Source: Acidobacteriota bacterium (lineage in GTDB: Bacteria; Acidobacteriota; Blastocatellia; Pyrinomonadales; Pyrinomonadaceae). From it: DNA of 35,670 nt. Positions within the stretch are counted from its first letter, which is position 1; each line of letters begins with the position of its first letter. Location: assembly GCA_020199995.1 (NCBI GenBank), contig JAIVJM010000217.1, forward strand, positions 1-35,670. Reading direction: 5' to 3'. Position numbers and translations under genes: made by a program. The notes under the pieces are model-generated. The model worked only from the letters and a program-made list of their open reading frames with translations, did not search any database and was not told the DNA's origin. Positions 8,778-17,340 of the stretch are shown here, one piece after another.

Positions 8778-10172
8778 TTAAAGTGGGGGGCGCTGCCAGC
8801 CGCCGAGCGTGGCTTCGAGGTGCGAGGCGACGGCGAGGGCCACGTCCTCGCGCCAGGGCCGCGCGACCGCCTGCGCGCCGATGGGCAAGCCCTCGGGCGA
8901 GGTGCCGCCGCGCACGACCGCGCCGGGCCAGCCCGTCAGGTTGTAGGTCATCGTGTAGCTGAAGGCGAGGAGGTTGTCTTCGTCGTAGGTCGTGCCGTGC
9001 GGCATCGCCGTCCGCGCGCAGGGCGGGCACAGGATCACATCGTAGCGCTCCATGAACGAGAGCATCGCGCTGCGGTACATGTCCCAGCGGAAGACGAGGA
9101 AGCTCAGCTCGGATGAGTCGAGAGGTCGGCTGAGCATCAATTCCTGCAGTCGCTGCATGAGCGCGTGCGTCTCGGTCGTGCCGGACATCATGAGGAGCCT
9201 GTGGAGGCCGGCGGCGGCGGGCGCGCCGAAGAGGTCGAGCATGATGTCGGCGGCCTGTCCGAGCGCTTCGGGCCGCGCCTCCTCGACGATTGCACCCGCC
9301 GCCGCCAGAGAGCGCGCCGCATCGCGCACCACCCCCGCAATTTCGGGCGCGGGCGTCATGATGCCGTTGTCCGTGTGGAAGGCGACGCGCAAGCCTTTGA
9401 GCTCGACCTCGGAGGCTTCGCCGAGCGGCATGGGGACGACCGAAGGGTCGCGCCAGTCAACGCCGCACAGGAGCGGGAGCGCCAAGGCGAGGTCTTCGAC
9501 GCGGCGCGCGAGCGGCCCCGTCTGAAAGAGCGAGTCGGTCGGGCCGCCGAAGGGCGGGAAGTGCCCGGTGCGCGGCGTCCTGCCCGTCGTCGGCTTGATC
9601 CCGGCGATGCCGCAGAAATGCGCGGGCAGACGAATGCTGCCGCCCGCGTCGCTCCCGAGGCCCAGCGGAGACATCCCCGAAGCGATGGCCGCGGCCTCTC
9701 CGCCGCTGCTCCCGCCCGGAGTCCGCGACAGGTCGTAAGGGTTGTTCGTCCGCCCGTAGACGAGGTTGTCGCTCTCGAAGGCGAGCGAGATTTCCGGCAC
9801 GTTCGTCTTGCCGAGCACGATGGCGCCCGCCGCCTTGAGACGCGCGACCCCCGCGGCGTCCCGCTCCGGCACGAACTCAGCGCGCCCCTTCGTGCCGCCG
9901 ACCGAACGGACGCCCGCCGTCTCGAACGCGTCCTTGATTGTCACGGGCACGCCGTGCAGCACGCCCTTCGACTCCCCGCGCGCCGTCGCCTCGTCCGCCT
10001 CGCGCGCTTCCCTCCTCGCGGCCTCAGCCGTCAAATGCACGACCGCATTGAGGCGCGGGTTGACCTCCTCGATGCGCGCCAGATACGCGCCCACGACCTC
10101 TTCCGAGGAGACCTCTTTTTGCCGGATCGCGCGCGCCAACTCAGTCGCCGAGGCGTAGATGATTTCGTCCAT
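8778..10172 (-). CDS. Amidase (amidase-signature family)
   Basis: Amidase-signature hydrolase of 464 residues. It carries the Ser-cisSer-Lys catalytic triad: the lysine in GVPVTIKDAFET, and the glycine/serine loop in TPGGSSGGEAAAIASG followed by GLGSDAGGSIRLPA. GIKPTTGRTPRTG follows as in GatA-like and bacterial amidases. No signal peptide was seen, so it is likely cytoplasmic. The start MDEIIYASATELARA has GAGGG upstream; a longer frame back to 10307 is cysteine/arginine-rich and not family-like. GatA itself is possible, but the isolated context and a divergent C-terminus with the CPPCARTAMP segment favour a catabolic amidase. It is probably transcribed with the hyuA-M20-hyuB genes, separated from them by hairpin B. 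Confidence 0.88.
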   Translation of the reverse strand: MDEIIYASATELARAIRQKEVSSEEVVGAYLARIEEVNPRLNAVVHLTAEAARREAREADEATARGESKGVLHGVPVTIKDAFETAGVRSVGGTKGRAEFVPERDAAGVARLKAAGAIVLGKTNVPEISLAFESDNLVYGRTNNPYDLSRTPGGSSGGEAAAIASGMSPLGLGSDAGGSIRLPAHFCGIAGIKPTTGRTPRTGHFPPFGGPTDSLFQTGPLARRVEDLALALPLLCGVDWRDPSVVPMPLGEASEVELKGLRVAFHTDNGIMTPAPEIAGVVRDAARSLAAAGAIVEEARPEALGQAADIMLDLFGAPAAAGLHRLLMMSGTTETHALMQRLQELMLSRPLDSSELSFLVFRWDMYRSAMLSFMERYDVILCPPCARTAMPHGTTYDEDNLLAFSYTMTYNLTGWPGAVVRGGTSPEGLPIGAQAVARPWREDVALAVASHLEATLGGWQRPPL

Positions 10173-10269
10173 GATTGCCCTCTCTCGCTGGCCGTCTTCA
10201 ACAACTCCGCGGATGAAGACGTCGGTTGTCGAACTTTCGCGACGGGCGCGTCTCGCCGACTCACAACAT

Positions 10270-11368
10270 TTATCGTGGCAAAGTCTCCGACAGCACGCGC
10301 AAAACATTCCCGCCCATCATCAACGCGACCTCCTCTTCGCTGAACCCTTCAGCGAGCAGCGCGTCGGTGATCTCGACGAGGCCCGTGGTGTCGAAGGGCT
10401 CGGTCACGGCCCGTCGAAGTCGGAGCCAAGCGCGACGTGCCGGACGCCCATCACGGAGGCGGCGTGGCGAAGCGCGCGGGCGACGGCGCGCGCGTCTGTG
10501 CCGCACGTCGCCGCGTCCCAGTAGCCGATGCCGACGACGCCACCCGTCGCCGCGATTCCCCGCAACTGCTCGTCGCTCAGGTTGCGCGCGTTGTCGCAAG
10601 TGCCGCGCACGCCCGTGTGCGAGACGAAGACGGGGCGCGTTGCCATCGCGAGCACATCGCGGAACGTCTCGGCGGAGGCGTGCGCCAGATCAACTATCAT
10701 CCCGCGCGCCTCCATCCGGCGCACCATCTCGCGCCCCTTGTCCGTGAGCCCCCCTTTGCGCGCGCCGTGCGCCGAGCCGCCCCACTCGTTGTCGAAGAAG
10801 TGCGTCGGGGCCATCATGCGGAAGCCCGCGTCGAAGAACGCGTCCACGTTCCCCGCCTCGCCGTCCAGTGCGTGCGCGCCCTCGACGCCGAGGATGGCCG
10901 CGACCAACGGGGCCGCTCCTTGAGAGTTGCCGCCGCCTTGCAGAACCGCCGCCCTCTGTTCGAGGTAGCGCGCGAGATCGCCCGTCGTCCTGATGAGCGC
11001 CCGGCGATCACGAGCGGGGTCACTTTGTCCGTGTCAGAGTCGTTGCTCTCGTAGTTCGAGCCGAAGGGAACCTTCGTCACCACGGTGAAAAACTGGAGCG
11101 CCACATTCCCCTCGACGAGCCGCGGCACGTCCACGTGCCCACGCGCGCCGCGCTCCAGAAGGTCTCTCTCCCACAGCAGCGAGTCGGCGTGCAGGTCGGC
11201 GACGAGGAGCTTGGCGTGCAGCGCGCGAGCCCTCTCCGACGCCGCGTAAGGCGCGCGGCGCAGCACCCCGTTCACCCGCCCCTCGACGAAACCCGGCGCG
11301 ACGAAGAAGAAAGCGCCGAGCCCCAGTACGACGAAGAGCAGAAGGGCGAGCAGGATTTTCTTCCTCAT
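10270..11368 (-). pseudogene. Membrane dipeptidase (M19 family), two lesions
   Basis: Renal-dipeptidase-like zinc enzyme. The N-terminal signal anchor (MRKKILLALLLFVVLGLGAF) is followed by VADLHADSLLW, which holds the H-x-D zinc ligands. The frame is then lost at about 10998-11006. The second frame gives LIRTTGDLARYLEQ, ILGVEGAHALDGE, IVDLAHAS, VSHTGVRG and GSDFDG. Lesion one also removes about 30-35 residues. Lesion two at about 10407-10410 is a single missing base in a G run (GACGGGCCGTG, where GACGGGGCCGTG would restore frame). The third frame then carries VTEPFDTTGLVEITDALL and the normal C-terminus GGNVLRVLSETLP. All family motifs survive, so the damage is recent or artefactual. Confidence 0.85.
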
Positions 11369-11383
11369 CGGAATCAAGACCAA

Positions 11384-11458
11384 TGATGAATGCGGAATGA
11401 TGAATGATGAATAGAAGGCGGCTTGCGTCTTATTCATCATCCATCATTCCGCATTCAA
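11384..11458. repeat. Heptad-repeat hairpin element (copy D)
   Basis: Inverted repeat with arms of about 28 bp (TGAATGCGGAATGATGAAT type; right arm ATTCATCATCCATCATTCC) and a 17-nt loop GAAGGCGGCTTGCGTCT, closely related to the loop of copy B. The right arm overlaps the last codons of the Gfo/Idh gene. Confidence 0.88.
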
Positions 11459-12559
11459 CAATTCCTCCTGAATTGTGACGCGGCAGCCGCTCTCGTGCGA
11501 CTCGCGCGCCGCGTCGAGCACGAGCTGCGTGCGGTGGCCTTCGTCAAAGGTGGCCGCGCCTTCGACCGCCCCGCGCCCATCGCGCAGCGCCCCCACGATC
11601 TCGCGCGCGAAGACCGTGAAGCCACGCGACCATTCGTTGTCGCGCAAGCCCTCGGCGAGCGGCGCGTCCTCGGTCTCGATCTTTCGCCACTCGCCTTCTC
11701 CGACGCGCGAGTGCCAGAGGCCGCCCGCGCCCGACGCGCGCAGGCCCCCTTCCGAGCCGAAGACTTCAAGCGCGTGCTCGCTGCGCCCCATCTCGACGAC
11801 CGAGAGCGAGACAAGGCCGGTCGCGCCCCGCGTCGCTTTGCCGTCCGCGAAGCGCAACAGCATGAGCGTCTCGTCGTCGGACGTGACCGCCTTCGGGCGT
11901 CCGCCGCCCTCCGGGTCGGGGCGCTCCGCGAAGTGCGTGGCGAGCGAGGCCGTCAGGTGCGAGACCTGCGCGCCGAGCACCCAGTGCAGTGTGTCCACGG
12001 CGTGCGAGCCGATGGCCCCGAGCACCCCGCCGCCCGCCCGCCGGTCAGACCACCAGTTCCACGCGCGTTCGGTGTTGGCGCGCGCGTCGGCGCGGTATAA
12101 AAACTTCGCGTGGTGCACGCGACCGATCTCGCCGCCCGCAATCATCTCGCGCATCCGCCGCCGCGCGGGCAGGAAGCGCAGCTCGTGATCCACGTGCGCC
12201 AGAAGACCCGACTCGCGCGCCTTCCGGCGCATCGCGTCAGTCTCCGACGCGTCCATCGCCAGAGGCTTCTCGCACAGCACGGCCTTCCCCGCCGCGAGCG
12301 CCGCCAACGTCATCTCCGCGTGCGTCGAGGGCGGCGTCACGATGCTCACGAGGTCTACGTCTTCGCGCGCGACGACCTCTCTCCAGTCGCCCGCCGCCGA
12401 GGGTATCCCGAACTCGCGCGCCACGCGCTCCGCATTCTCCCTGCGCCCGCTCGCAATCGCCACGACGCGCGCACCGTCGCACGCGCGGAACGCCGGAATC
12501 TGCGTCGTCCGCGCAAACCCCGTCCCGATGATGCCGATGCCGACCAAGTCTTTAGCCAT
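11444..12559 (-). CDS. Gfo/Idh/MocA family oxidoreductase
   Basis: NAD(P)-dependent sugar/inositol-type dehydrogenase of 371 residues. The N-terminal Rossmann fold has IGIIGTGFA (G-x-G-x-x-G/A) at about residues 8-16, the middle strand VSIVTPPSTHAEM, and the family hallmark VLCEKPLAM near residue 95. The C-terminal alpha/beta domain includes HVDHELRFLPARR and GGGVLGAIGSHAVDTLHW, where the conserved H-x-x-D of the active site is visible. Length is normal. The substrate cannot be inferred. The last five or so residues are encoded by the right arm of hairpin D, so the stop codon is supplied by the repeat. Confidence 0.9.
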   Translation of the reverse strand: MAKDLVGIGIIGTGFARTTQIPAFRACDGARVVAIASGRRENAERVAREFGIPSAAGDWREVVAREDVDLVSIVTPPSTHAEMTLAALAAGKAVLCEKPLAMDASETDAMRRKARESGLLAHVDHELRFLPARRRMREMIAGGEIGRVHHAKFLYRADARANTERAWNWWSDRRAGGGVLGAIGSHAVDTLHWVLGAQVSHLTASLATHFAERPDPEGGGRPKAVTSDDETLMLLRFADGKATRGATGLVSLSVVEMGRSEHALEVFGSEGGLRASGAGGLWHSRVGEGEWRKIETEDAPLAEGLRDNEWSRGFTVFAREIVGALRDGRGAVEGAATFDEGHRTQLVLDAARESHESGCRVTIQEELLNAE

Positions 12560-12620
12560 CGGACGCCCCTCTCGTCATAGATAAGCAGCCCTGTGGAAGC
12601 AATATACTGCACTCGCTCCG

Positions 12621-12655
12621 CGAGAATAAATAAGGCGACCGGGAATGGTCGCCGC
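12621..12655 (-). terminator. Intrinsic terminator after tRNA-Ile
   Basis: On the minus strand a 7-bp stem GGCGACC/GGTCGCC with a 6-nt loop is followed by TTATTTATT, about 20 bases past the tRNA 3' end. Confidence 0.75.
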
Positions 12656-12673
12656 AAACTGTTAATCTATAAA

Positions 12674-13081
12674 TGCCCTCTGTAGGACTCGAACCTACAA
12701 CCAACGGATTATGCTTACCGCTACGGCTTTCGCCGCGCCCCGGCCCGCGTGTGCAGCCGGAGTTTGTGGTCTGGACTTTCTCTTCGCTTTACGCGTCTGC
12801 CATTAAGTCTCTACACCTCCCGCGCCTTTCGGGGCACGGCTTGGCTCGGGATTACCGTCCCGCTTTCGCGGCTTAGGCTTCCCCGAATTTGACAGATTCT
12901 ACGGGCGCACCTGAAACGAGTCTGAGTAAACTCAGAGCCGAGTGTGATGCGTCCGCAACCCAACTTTAAAAGTCGTATGGATGGGATAATTCTCGCTCAT
13001 GGAGCGAAACCGAGTCCCTTTTTTCCACTTAGACTTTTCAAAGAACTGAGTCCGCTGCTCTAACCATTGAGCTAAGAGGGC
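12674..13081 (-). tRNA. ileX-like: tRNA-Ile(CAU), interrupted by a group I intron
   Basis: Two exons of 33 and 40 nt join into a perfect 73-nt tRNA: acceptor GCCCTCT/AGAGGGC, D stem GCTC/GAGC, anticodon stem GCGGA/TCCGT with loop CTCATAA, T stem GTAGG/CCTAC with TTCGAGT, and discriminator A. The anticodon is CAU. The flanking TTAGCTCAATGGTTAGAGCAG and the C4-G69 pair resemble the minor tRNA-Ile whose C34 is converted to lysidine by TilS; elongator tRNA-Met is the alternative. CCA is not encoded. Exon 1 is 13081-13049 and exon 2 is 12713-12674. Confidence 0.9.
12714..13048 (-). ncRNA. Group I self-splicing intron in the tRNA anticodon loop
   Basis: The 335-nt insert separates U33 from C34 and ends in G, as group I introns require. 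P1 can be drawn: exon GGACU pairs with an internal guide GGUUU (13011-13007), giving the obligatory U-G wobble at the 5' splice site. The helix continues with intron AGUUCUUU pairing with AAGGGACU. The catalytic core reads in order as AAATTCGGGGAAGCCTAAG, TCCCGAGCCAAGCC, GGTGTAGAGACT and AAGTCCAGACCACA. These are the P4-P6 and P3/P7 signatures of the tRNA-borne IC3 class (Azoarcus and cyanobacterial tRNA introns, from memory). A GAAA tetraloop caps P5. No homing endonuclease is encoded; the short open frames inside lack any motif. Confidence 0.9.
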
Positions 13082-13106
13082 GTGAGCATGCCGAAGTCGT
13101 CGGGCG

Positions 13107-13135
13107 ATTATAGGGTTCGACCCGGAGGGCCGCAA
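13107..13135 (-). promoter_or_regulatory. Sigma70-type promoter of the tRNA-Ile gene
   Basis: On the minus strand TTGCGG is followed after 17 bases by a consensus TATAAT (13112-13107), giving a predicted start about 19 nt upstream of the tRNA. Confidence 0.7.
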
Positions 13136-13174
13136 GCGCACCTCCCGCAGGGTCGTCCGAAGCTTAGACGCCTT

Positions 13175-13738
13175 TCAGCTCGTCGCCCCGCGTTCGGTGT
13201 TCATCGTTTCCCTGAGCGCCTCGATCTGGCGGCGGTGGCGCGACTGGTGGATGCCCATGAAGGCGAGCCACTGGTAGAGGTTCAAAGGGCCGAAAGCGGG
13301 GTGCGGGTAGCGCATCTGCGTGCAGTCCATCCGTTCGATGACGGGGCGCAGTTCGTTGAGTGTGTCGCGCGTCGCGTTGAGGCTGGCGAGCGAGCCGGCG
13401 AGGGGGACTGTGCCGGTAGGCACGACGGTCTCCGGCGCTTTGTATTTTTGCGTGGCCGCCTGCTCGACGAAGTCTTTAATCGAGACTGCGGCGAAGGGCG
13501 CGTCCACGGTGCGGCCCGCGACGCCCGCAGCCTCGGCCTTCTGCAACATCACCTGAAAAAGTCGCGCCAACTGCGTCTCGACGAGCGAGACGTGTTCGAG
13601 GATTTCGGCGATGGACCACTGTTCGGGCGAGAGGCGAAAAGCCGCCTCCCCGTCGCTCAAGCCCTCGACGCTCTCGGAGAGGCGGGCGAGCGCGCGCTCA
13701 TTCGCCTCGTAGATTTCCGCGATGCTGTGGTAGATCAT
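13175..13738 (-). CDS. DinB-family (four-helix, putative metal-dependent) protein
   Basis: 187 residues predicted as mostly helical. The layout is that of the DinB/YfiT superfamily: first helix with WSIAEILEHVSLVE (first metal His) near residue 47, and the C-terminal LAFMGIHQSRHRRQIEAL with the two further histidines near residues 164-168. Members act as thiol-dependent transferases or stress proteins; the substrate here is unknown. The start ATG has AAGGAG 10 bases upstream. Length is typical for the family. It lies just downstream of the PD40 lipoprotein gene on the same strand, about 90 bp away, and could share its transcript. Confidence 0.82.
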   Translation of the reverse strand: MIYHSIAEIYEANERALARLSESVEGLSDGEAAFRLSPEQWSIAEILEHVSLVETQLARLFQVMLQKAEAAGVAGRTVDAPFAAVSIKDFVEQAATQKYKAPETVVPTGTVPLAGSLASLNATRDTLNELRPVIERMDCTQMRYPHPAFGPLNLYQWLAFMGIHQSRHRRQIEALRETMNTERGATS

Positions 13739-13831
13739 TTCGGGGGAACTCCTTGTCGGTCGGATGAAAAGTCCGGGGGTTTTGCGGCGAAGTGACAGGG
13801 GTGAGATTTCAGAGCGCGCCGTGAAGCGGCC

Positions 13832-15147
13832 TCATTCGAGCAGCGCCGCCTGCGGGTAGAGGCGCACGACGTGCCAGCGTTTGTAGCTGACGACGGGGAC
13901 GGGCTCGTTCTGGAAGAAGCGGACGTAAGCCGTCTGCGCGAGGAGCGTCTCGGGTTCGAGCCATTCGAGGCGGACGACCGGATTGTAAGAGATGATGACG
14001 TCCTCACCCGATGGCGTCGCCCCCGGCTGGGCCGCGCCCGTTTTGTTCGCGCCACTCTTGTTCGCTTCGCCCGCGTCGCCGCCCGTTTTGCCCGCGACGC
14101 CCGCGTCCTTCTTGAGGACTTTCGCGTCGTACTCAGCGGAGGCCGCGCGCAGTGTTTCGGCGAGCGGGAGCGACGCGCCGGTCGGCGTGCCGCCCGCGGC
14201 GTCGTAGACGGCGACGTCGAAGTCGAAGGCCGTCGCGACCTTCGACCCGTCCGGCGACCAGACGGGGGCGACGGCGGTGAGGCGAGGAGCCGCTCCTGCC
14301 CTTCGAGCGTGACGATGCGCGGGCGTCCCGCCGGGGCCTTGCCCTCGCGCTTGCGCGCCTCCCACTCGTCCTCGCGGCAGGCGAGCGCGGCGATTGACTG
14401 CCCGTCGGGCGACCACGCCAGCTTGAAGTAGATGAGCCCCTCGCGCTGCGTGATGGGGCGGAGGTCGAAGCCGTCGCTGTTGCCGACGTAAATCTGCTCG
14501 GTCTTGAAAGTCTGGACGGACTGGATGAGCGGCGCGACGGGCGTCGGCGTGAGGACGACCGAAGGATCGCCGGGGGGCGGCCCCGCGTCGGCGGGGTCGA
14601 GGGCGTCGGGCGCGACGACGGCGGCGGCGGGCGTCGGCGACGCCTGCGCCGAGGGGCTGCGGATGCCGCTGAAGGCGAGCGCCTGACCGTCGCGCGACCA
14701 CACGACCTCCGAAGGGAAGACGCCCGTCAGATCGTGCGGCAGGACATTGCGGACGAAGTTGCCGCCGACCCCGTAGAGGTCAATGCGAAAGTCGGTGTCG
14801 GTCTCGCTCGTGCCGTAGAGCGCCAGAGCGCGCTGCCCTGTGGGAGAGAGCACGGTGCGCATCAGCGCCTCGGTGTTGCCGCGCCGCGTCTCGAAGTCGG
14901 CCTTGACGCCCGGCAGCGTCTCCTCCGCGTCGTCCTTCTTCAGAGACGCGGGCAAGTCGTCGTCCTTCACATCCGGCTCGAAGCGGAAGGCGAGCCGCGC
15001 GGCGGGCACATCGCGCAGCGTCTTCGGCTTCACGCTCAAGGCGTTTTGTGTCGCGCGGCAGCCCGCCACCGCCACGCACGCGATGAGCGCGAGCGCCACA
15101 CACGCCGCGCGCCGCTGCCGCAAACTATTTCCCACGCGTCTTCTCAT
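13832..15147 (-). pseudogene. PD40/TolB-like beta-propeller lipoprotein, one frameshift
   Basis: Exported lipoprotein with the lipobox V-A-G-C at about residues 27-30 after a hydrophobic signal. WD40-like (PD40) repeats carry the S-P-D-G-x-x-I/V-A signature: VVWSRDGQALAFSG, LAWSPDGQSIAAL, and in the second frame PVWSPDGSKVATAF. A Pro/Ala-rich stretch occupies the region between the first blades. At about 14280-14290 the first frame runs into a Ser/Pro/Arg-rich shadow, while the next frame continues the propeller to a clean end at YPQAALLE. A one- or two-base indel would explain it. Such proteins are often read as dipeptidyl-peptidase-like or TolB-like propellers. The role is unknown, and a sequencing indel is a real possibility. 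Confidence 0.75.
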
Positions 15148-15297
15148 TGAGAATTCACCGCCCCCGGCCTGCGGCCTTCTCGCCGCGCGAGCGCGCCCCC
15201 ACGGACGCCCCACTCGTCTGAACTGTCTCCGATTCCAAAAGGCGATGATAGGAACTCGCACGCCGCAGTGTCAACGAAGGAAGGAAAAGCAATGAGA

Positions 15298-15377
15298 AAG
15301 TCCGCGACGATGAACGATGAATAAAAGTAAAAGCCTTTTGTCTTTCAGTTCATCGTTCATCGTTGCGGACTTCATCG
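15298..15377. repeat. Heptad-repeat hairpin element (copy C)
   Basis: Arms GTCCGCGACGATGAACGATGAA and its near complement TTCATCGTTCATCGTTGCGG enclose a loop of about 28 nt (AAAAGCCTTTTGTCTTT core). The loop matches copies A and B in its AAAAG...TGTCTTT pattern; the arms contain a GATGAAC heptad rather than ATGATGA. The element ends three bases before the enoyl-CoA hydratase stop codon. Confidence 0.88.
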
Positions 15378-15379
15378 TT

Positions 15380-16159
15380 TTATTTATTGCGCCACTCGGG
15401 CTTGCGCTTCTCCATGAAGGCGCGGACGCCTTCCTGCGCGTCCTCGGTCTTCATCAGCTCGTTCAAGTAGAGGTCTTCGACTTTTTCGAGGGCTTCGAGG
15501 AAGGGACGGCCCCGTGCGACGTCGAGCGCGCGCCGCATCGCTTCGAGCGCGGGGGCCGAAAGCTCGCGCAAGCGGCCCAGAATCTCCTGAAGTTTCGCTT
15601 CGAGCTGCGCGATCTCGACGACGTGTGTGACGAGCCCCATGCGCAGCGCGTCCGGCGCGTCGAAGAGCTCGCCCGTGAGCAGCAGCTCGCGCGCGCGCCG
15701 CTCGCCGATGATGCGCGGCAAAAGCACCGCCGCGACGGGCGGGAACACCCCGAGCTTGATCTCGGGCTGCCCGTACTTTGCCTGCGGGCTCGAAATCACG
15801 ATGTCGCAGCCCGCGATCAACTCGCAGCCGCCGCCCAATGCCGCGCCGTCCACCACGGCGATGGTCGGCTTCGCCAACAGCTCCAGCGTGCGGAAGACGG
15901 CGTGGAAAGATTCGAGCATCTGGTAGATGGTCTCGGGCTGGTGCTCCTCGATGGAGACCCCGGCGCTGAAGGCGCGCGAGCCCGGCGCTGAGTCGAAGAC
16001 GACGGCCACCATGTCGCGCCGCTCCATGCAGAGCGTCAGCGCGCGGTCTATTTCGCGCATCATGGCGATGTCGAAGATGTTCAGAGGCGGGCGCGCGAAC
16101 GTGATGCGCCCGGCGCGGTCTTCGATTCTGAAACGGATGTGCTGGTATCTGTCTTCCAT
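15380..16159 (-). CDS. Enoyl-CoA hydratase/isomerase (crotonase family)
   Basis: Crotonase-fold enzyme of 259 residues that hydrates or isomerises acyl-CoA. The two oxyanion-hole loops are visible: SRAFSAGVSIEEH near residue 62 and VDGAALGGGCELIAGCD near residue 105. The catalytic region YGQPEIKLGVFPPVAA near 135 keeps a single glutamate (PE). The N-terminal phrase FARPPLNIFDIAMMREID is typical of the branch that includes cyclohexa-1,5-diene-1-carbonyl-CoA hydratase, so an aromatic-degradation role is possible. The neighbouring Rieske oxygenase would fit that, but this is inference. The start MEDRYQHIRFR is chosen over an upstream ATG at 16192 because it aligns with the family N-terminus. Hairpins C and E flank the gene on both sides. 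Confidence 0.88.
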   Translation of the reverse strand: MEDRYQHIRFRIEDRAGRITFARPPLNIFDIAMMREIDRALTLCMERRDMVAVVFDSAPGSRAFSAGVSIEEHQPETIYQMLESFHAVFRTLELLAKPTIAVVDGAALGGGCELIAGCDIVISSPQAKYGQPEIKLGVFPPVAAVLLPRIIGERRARELLLTGELFDAPDALRMGLVTHVVEIAQLEAKLQEILGRLRELSAPALEAMRRALDVARGRPFLEALEKVEDLYLNELMKTEDAQEGVRAFMEKRKPEWRNK

Positions 16160-16180
16160 AAATCCATCGCTGAGAAGGCC

Positions 16181-16254
16181 GTCAATCGTCAATCGTCAAT
16201 CGTGACAAGAAAGAACAGGATTTACCTATTCACGATTGACGATTGACGATTCAC
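16181..16254. repeat. Heptad-repeat hairpin element (copy E)
   Basis: Left arm GTCAATC x3 then GTGA. The right arm TCACGATTGACGATTGACG is its near-exact complement over 25 bp, with one mismatch. The loop is 24 nt, rich in A (CAAGAAAGAACAGG). The right arm supplies the last codons and the stop of the Rieske gene. Confidence 0.92.
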
Positions 16255-17338
16255 GGTCTTGAGCCCTCATAAACTCCGCGAGCAGGCTGTGGAAATGGTG
16301 GACGCCGTTCTCGCGGCGGACGGAGTAGCGCCCGCGCTCGTAGGTGCGCGAGCGCAGGCCGCGCTGCACGGCCTCGCAGATGCGTATGTCTTCGAGCTGA
16401 ATCTCGTCGCTGAACTCGACGGTCTCCGCGACCTTCCCGCGCACGCCCGCCGCGTCGGGGTCGCGGAAATACCACTCGAAGACGGTCAGCGTGCGCTCGG
16501 GGCCGAGCGGGACGACGAGGTTGGTCGAGTAGTTGTCGGCGTAGACGTTGAGCATGAGGTTGGGGAAGACCCAGTAGAACTGCGCGCCGTCTTCGTCCGC
16601 GCGCGCGGGGCGTCGGATGCGCGAAGCCGCGGGCCTGAGCGGCGCGTGCTGGATCGAGGAGAGCCCACGGGTCTCCGTCCGGTAGCGCGCGTAATCCAGC
16701 TCGCGGTGGAGCGAAGGGTGCACGATGGGGATGTGATAGCCTTCGAGATAGTTGTCCACGTAGACCTTCCAGTTGCAGTCGAGGTGCCAGTCCTTGCGCG
16801 CGGCGGGCCGCATCGAAGCCCAGTCGCGCTCTCCGACGAGGGCCGGGAGGTCTCCGAGCGTCCCGGCGAGCGGCGCGGCGGCGGCATCGAGGTTGACGAA
16901 GACGAGCGCGCCCCACTCTTCCGCCCTGAACTCGGGGAGGCCGTTCTCTTCTTTGCTCCAACGCTCGACGCCTTCGAACTCCGGCGTGCCCAGAAGCCGC
17001 CCGTCGAGCGTGTAAGTCCAGCCGTGATACCCGCACTGAAAACTCTTTCGCCGACCGCACCCCTCGGCCACGGGGCCGGCGCGGTGGCGGCAGACGTTCG
17101 AGAGTGCGCGCAACGTGCCGCCCGCGTCGCGCACGACGACGACCGGCTCGCCGCCGACCTCGGTGGTGAAATACTGCCCCGGCTCGGCGACCTGCTCGGC
17201 GCGCCCCGCGAGCTGCCACGTCCGCCCGAAGACCTTCAACCTTTCCTCCGCGAGCACGCGCGCGTCCGTGTAGCGGCTCGCGGGCGGCGTCGCGGCGAAC
17301 TCCAGACGCTCGTCGAATTCGTAGTCTCTCTCGTCCAA
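16226..17338 (-). CDS. Rieske non-heme iron oxygenase, alpha subunit
   Basis: Aromatic-ring-hydroxylating or carnitine/choline-type oxygenase of about 370 residues. The Rieske [2Fe-2S] ligands are NVCRHRAG (C-x-H) and FQCGYHGWTY (C-x-x-H) near residues 83-105. The mononuclear iron site is in VDNYLEGYHIPIVHPSLH (Glu, His, His) near 193, with the C-terminal acid probably in EIQLEDIRICE. No reductase is encoded nearby. The start is inferred: the permease upstream stops at TGA (17343-17341), and a TTG at 17338 lies 7 bases after AGGAG, giving a first residue of the D-E-R-D-Y-E-F segment. The frame stays open much further upstream only as a shadow of the permease. The last residues (SSIVNRE) come from hairpin E. 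Confidence 0.85.
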   Translation of the reverse strand: MDERDYEFDERLEFAATPPASRYTDARVLAEERLKVFGRTWQLAGRAEQVAEPGQYFTTEVGGEPVVVVRDAGGTLRALSNVCRHRAGPVAEGCGRRKSFQCGYHGWTYTLDGRLLGTPEFEGVERWSKEENGLPEFRAEEWGALVFVNLDAAAAPLAGTLGDLPALVGERDWASMRPAARKDWHLDCNWKVYVDNYLEGYHIPIVHPSLHRELDYARYRTETRGLSSIQHAPLRPAASRIRRPARADEDGAQFYWVFPNLMLNVYADNYSTNLVVPLGPERTLTVFEWYFRDPDAAGVRGKVAETVEFSDEIQLEDIRICEAVQRGLRSRTYERGRYSVRRENGVHHFHSLLAEFMRAQDRESSIVNRE

Positions 17339-17340
17339 GC

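Noticed and set aside
12932..13141. 69-codon minus-strand frame across tRNA exon 1 and the intron
   Set aside because: It reads through tRNA and the P1/P2 region of the intron, with no homing-endonuclease motif. It is not a credible intron ORF.
16181..16254. Possible CRISPR array in the short tandem repeats
   Set aside because: Units are only 7 bp, have no spacers and form inverted arms; no cas genes lie nearby.
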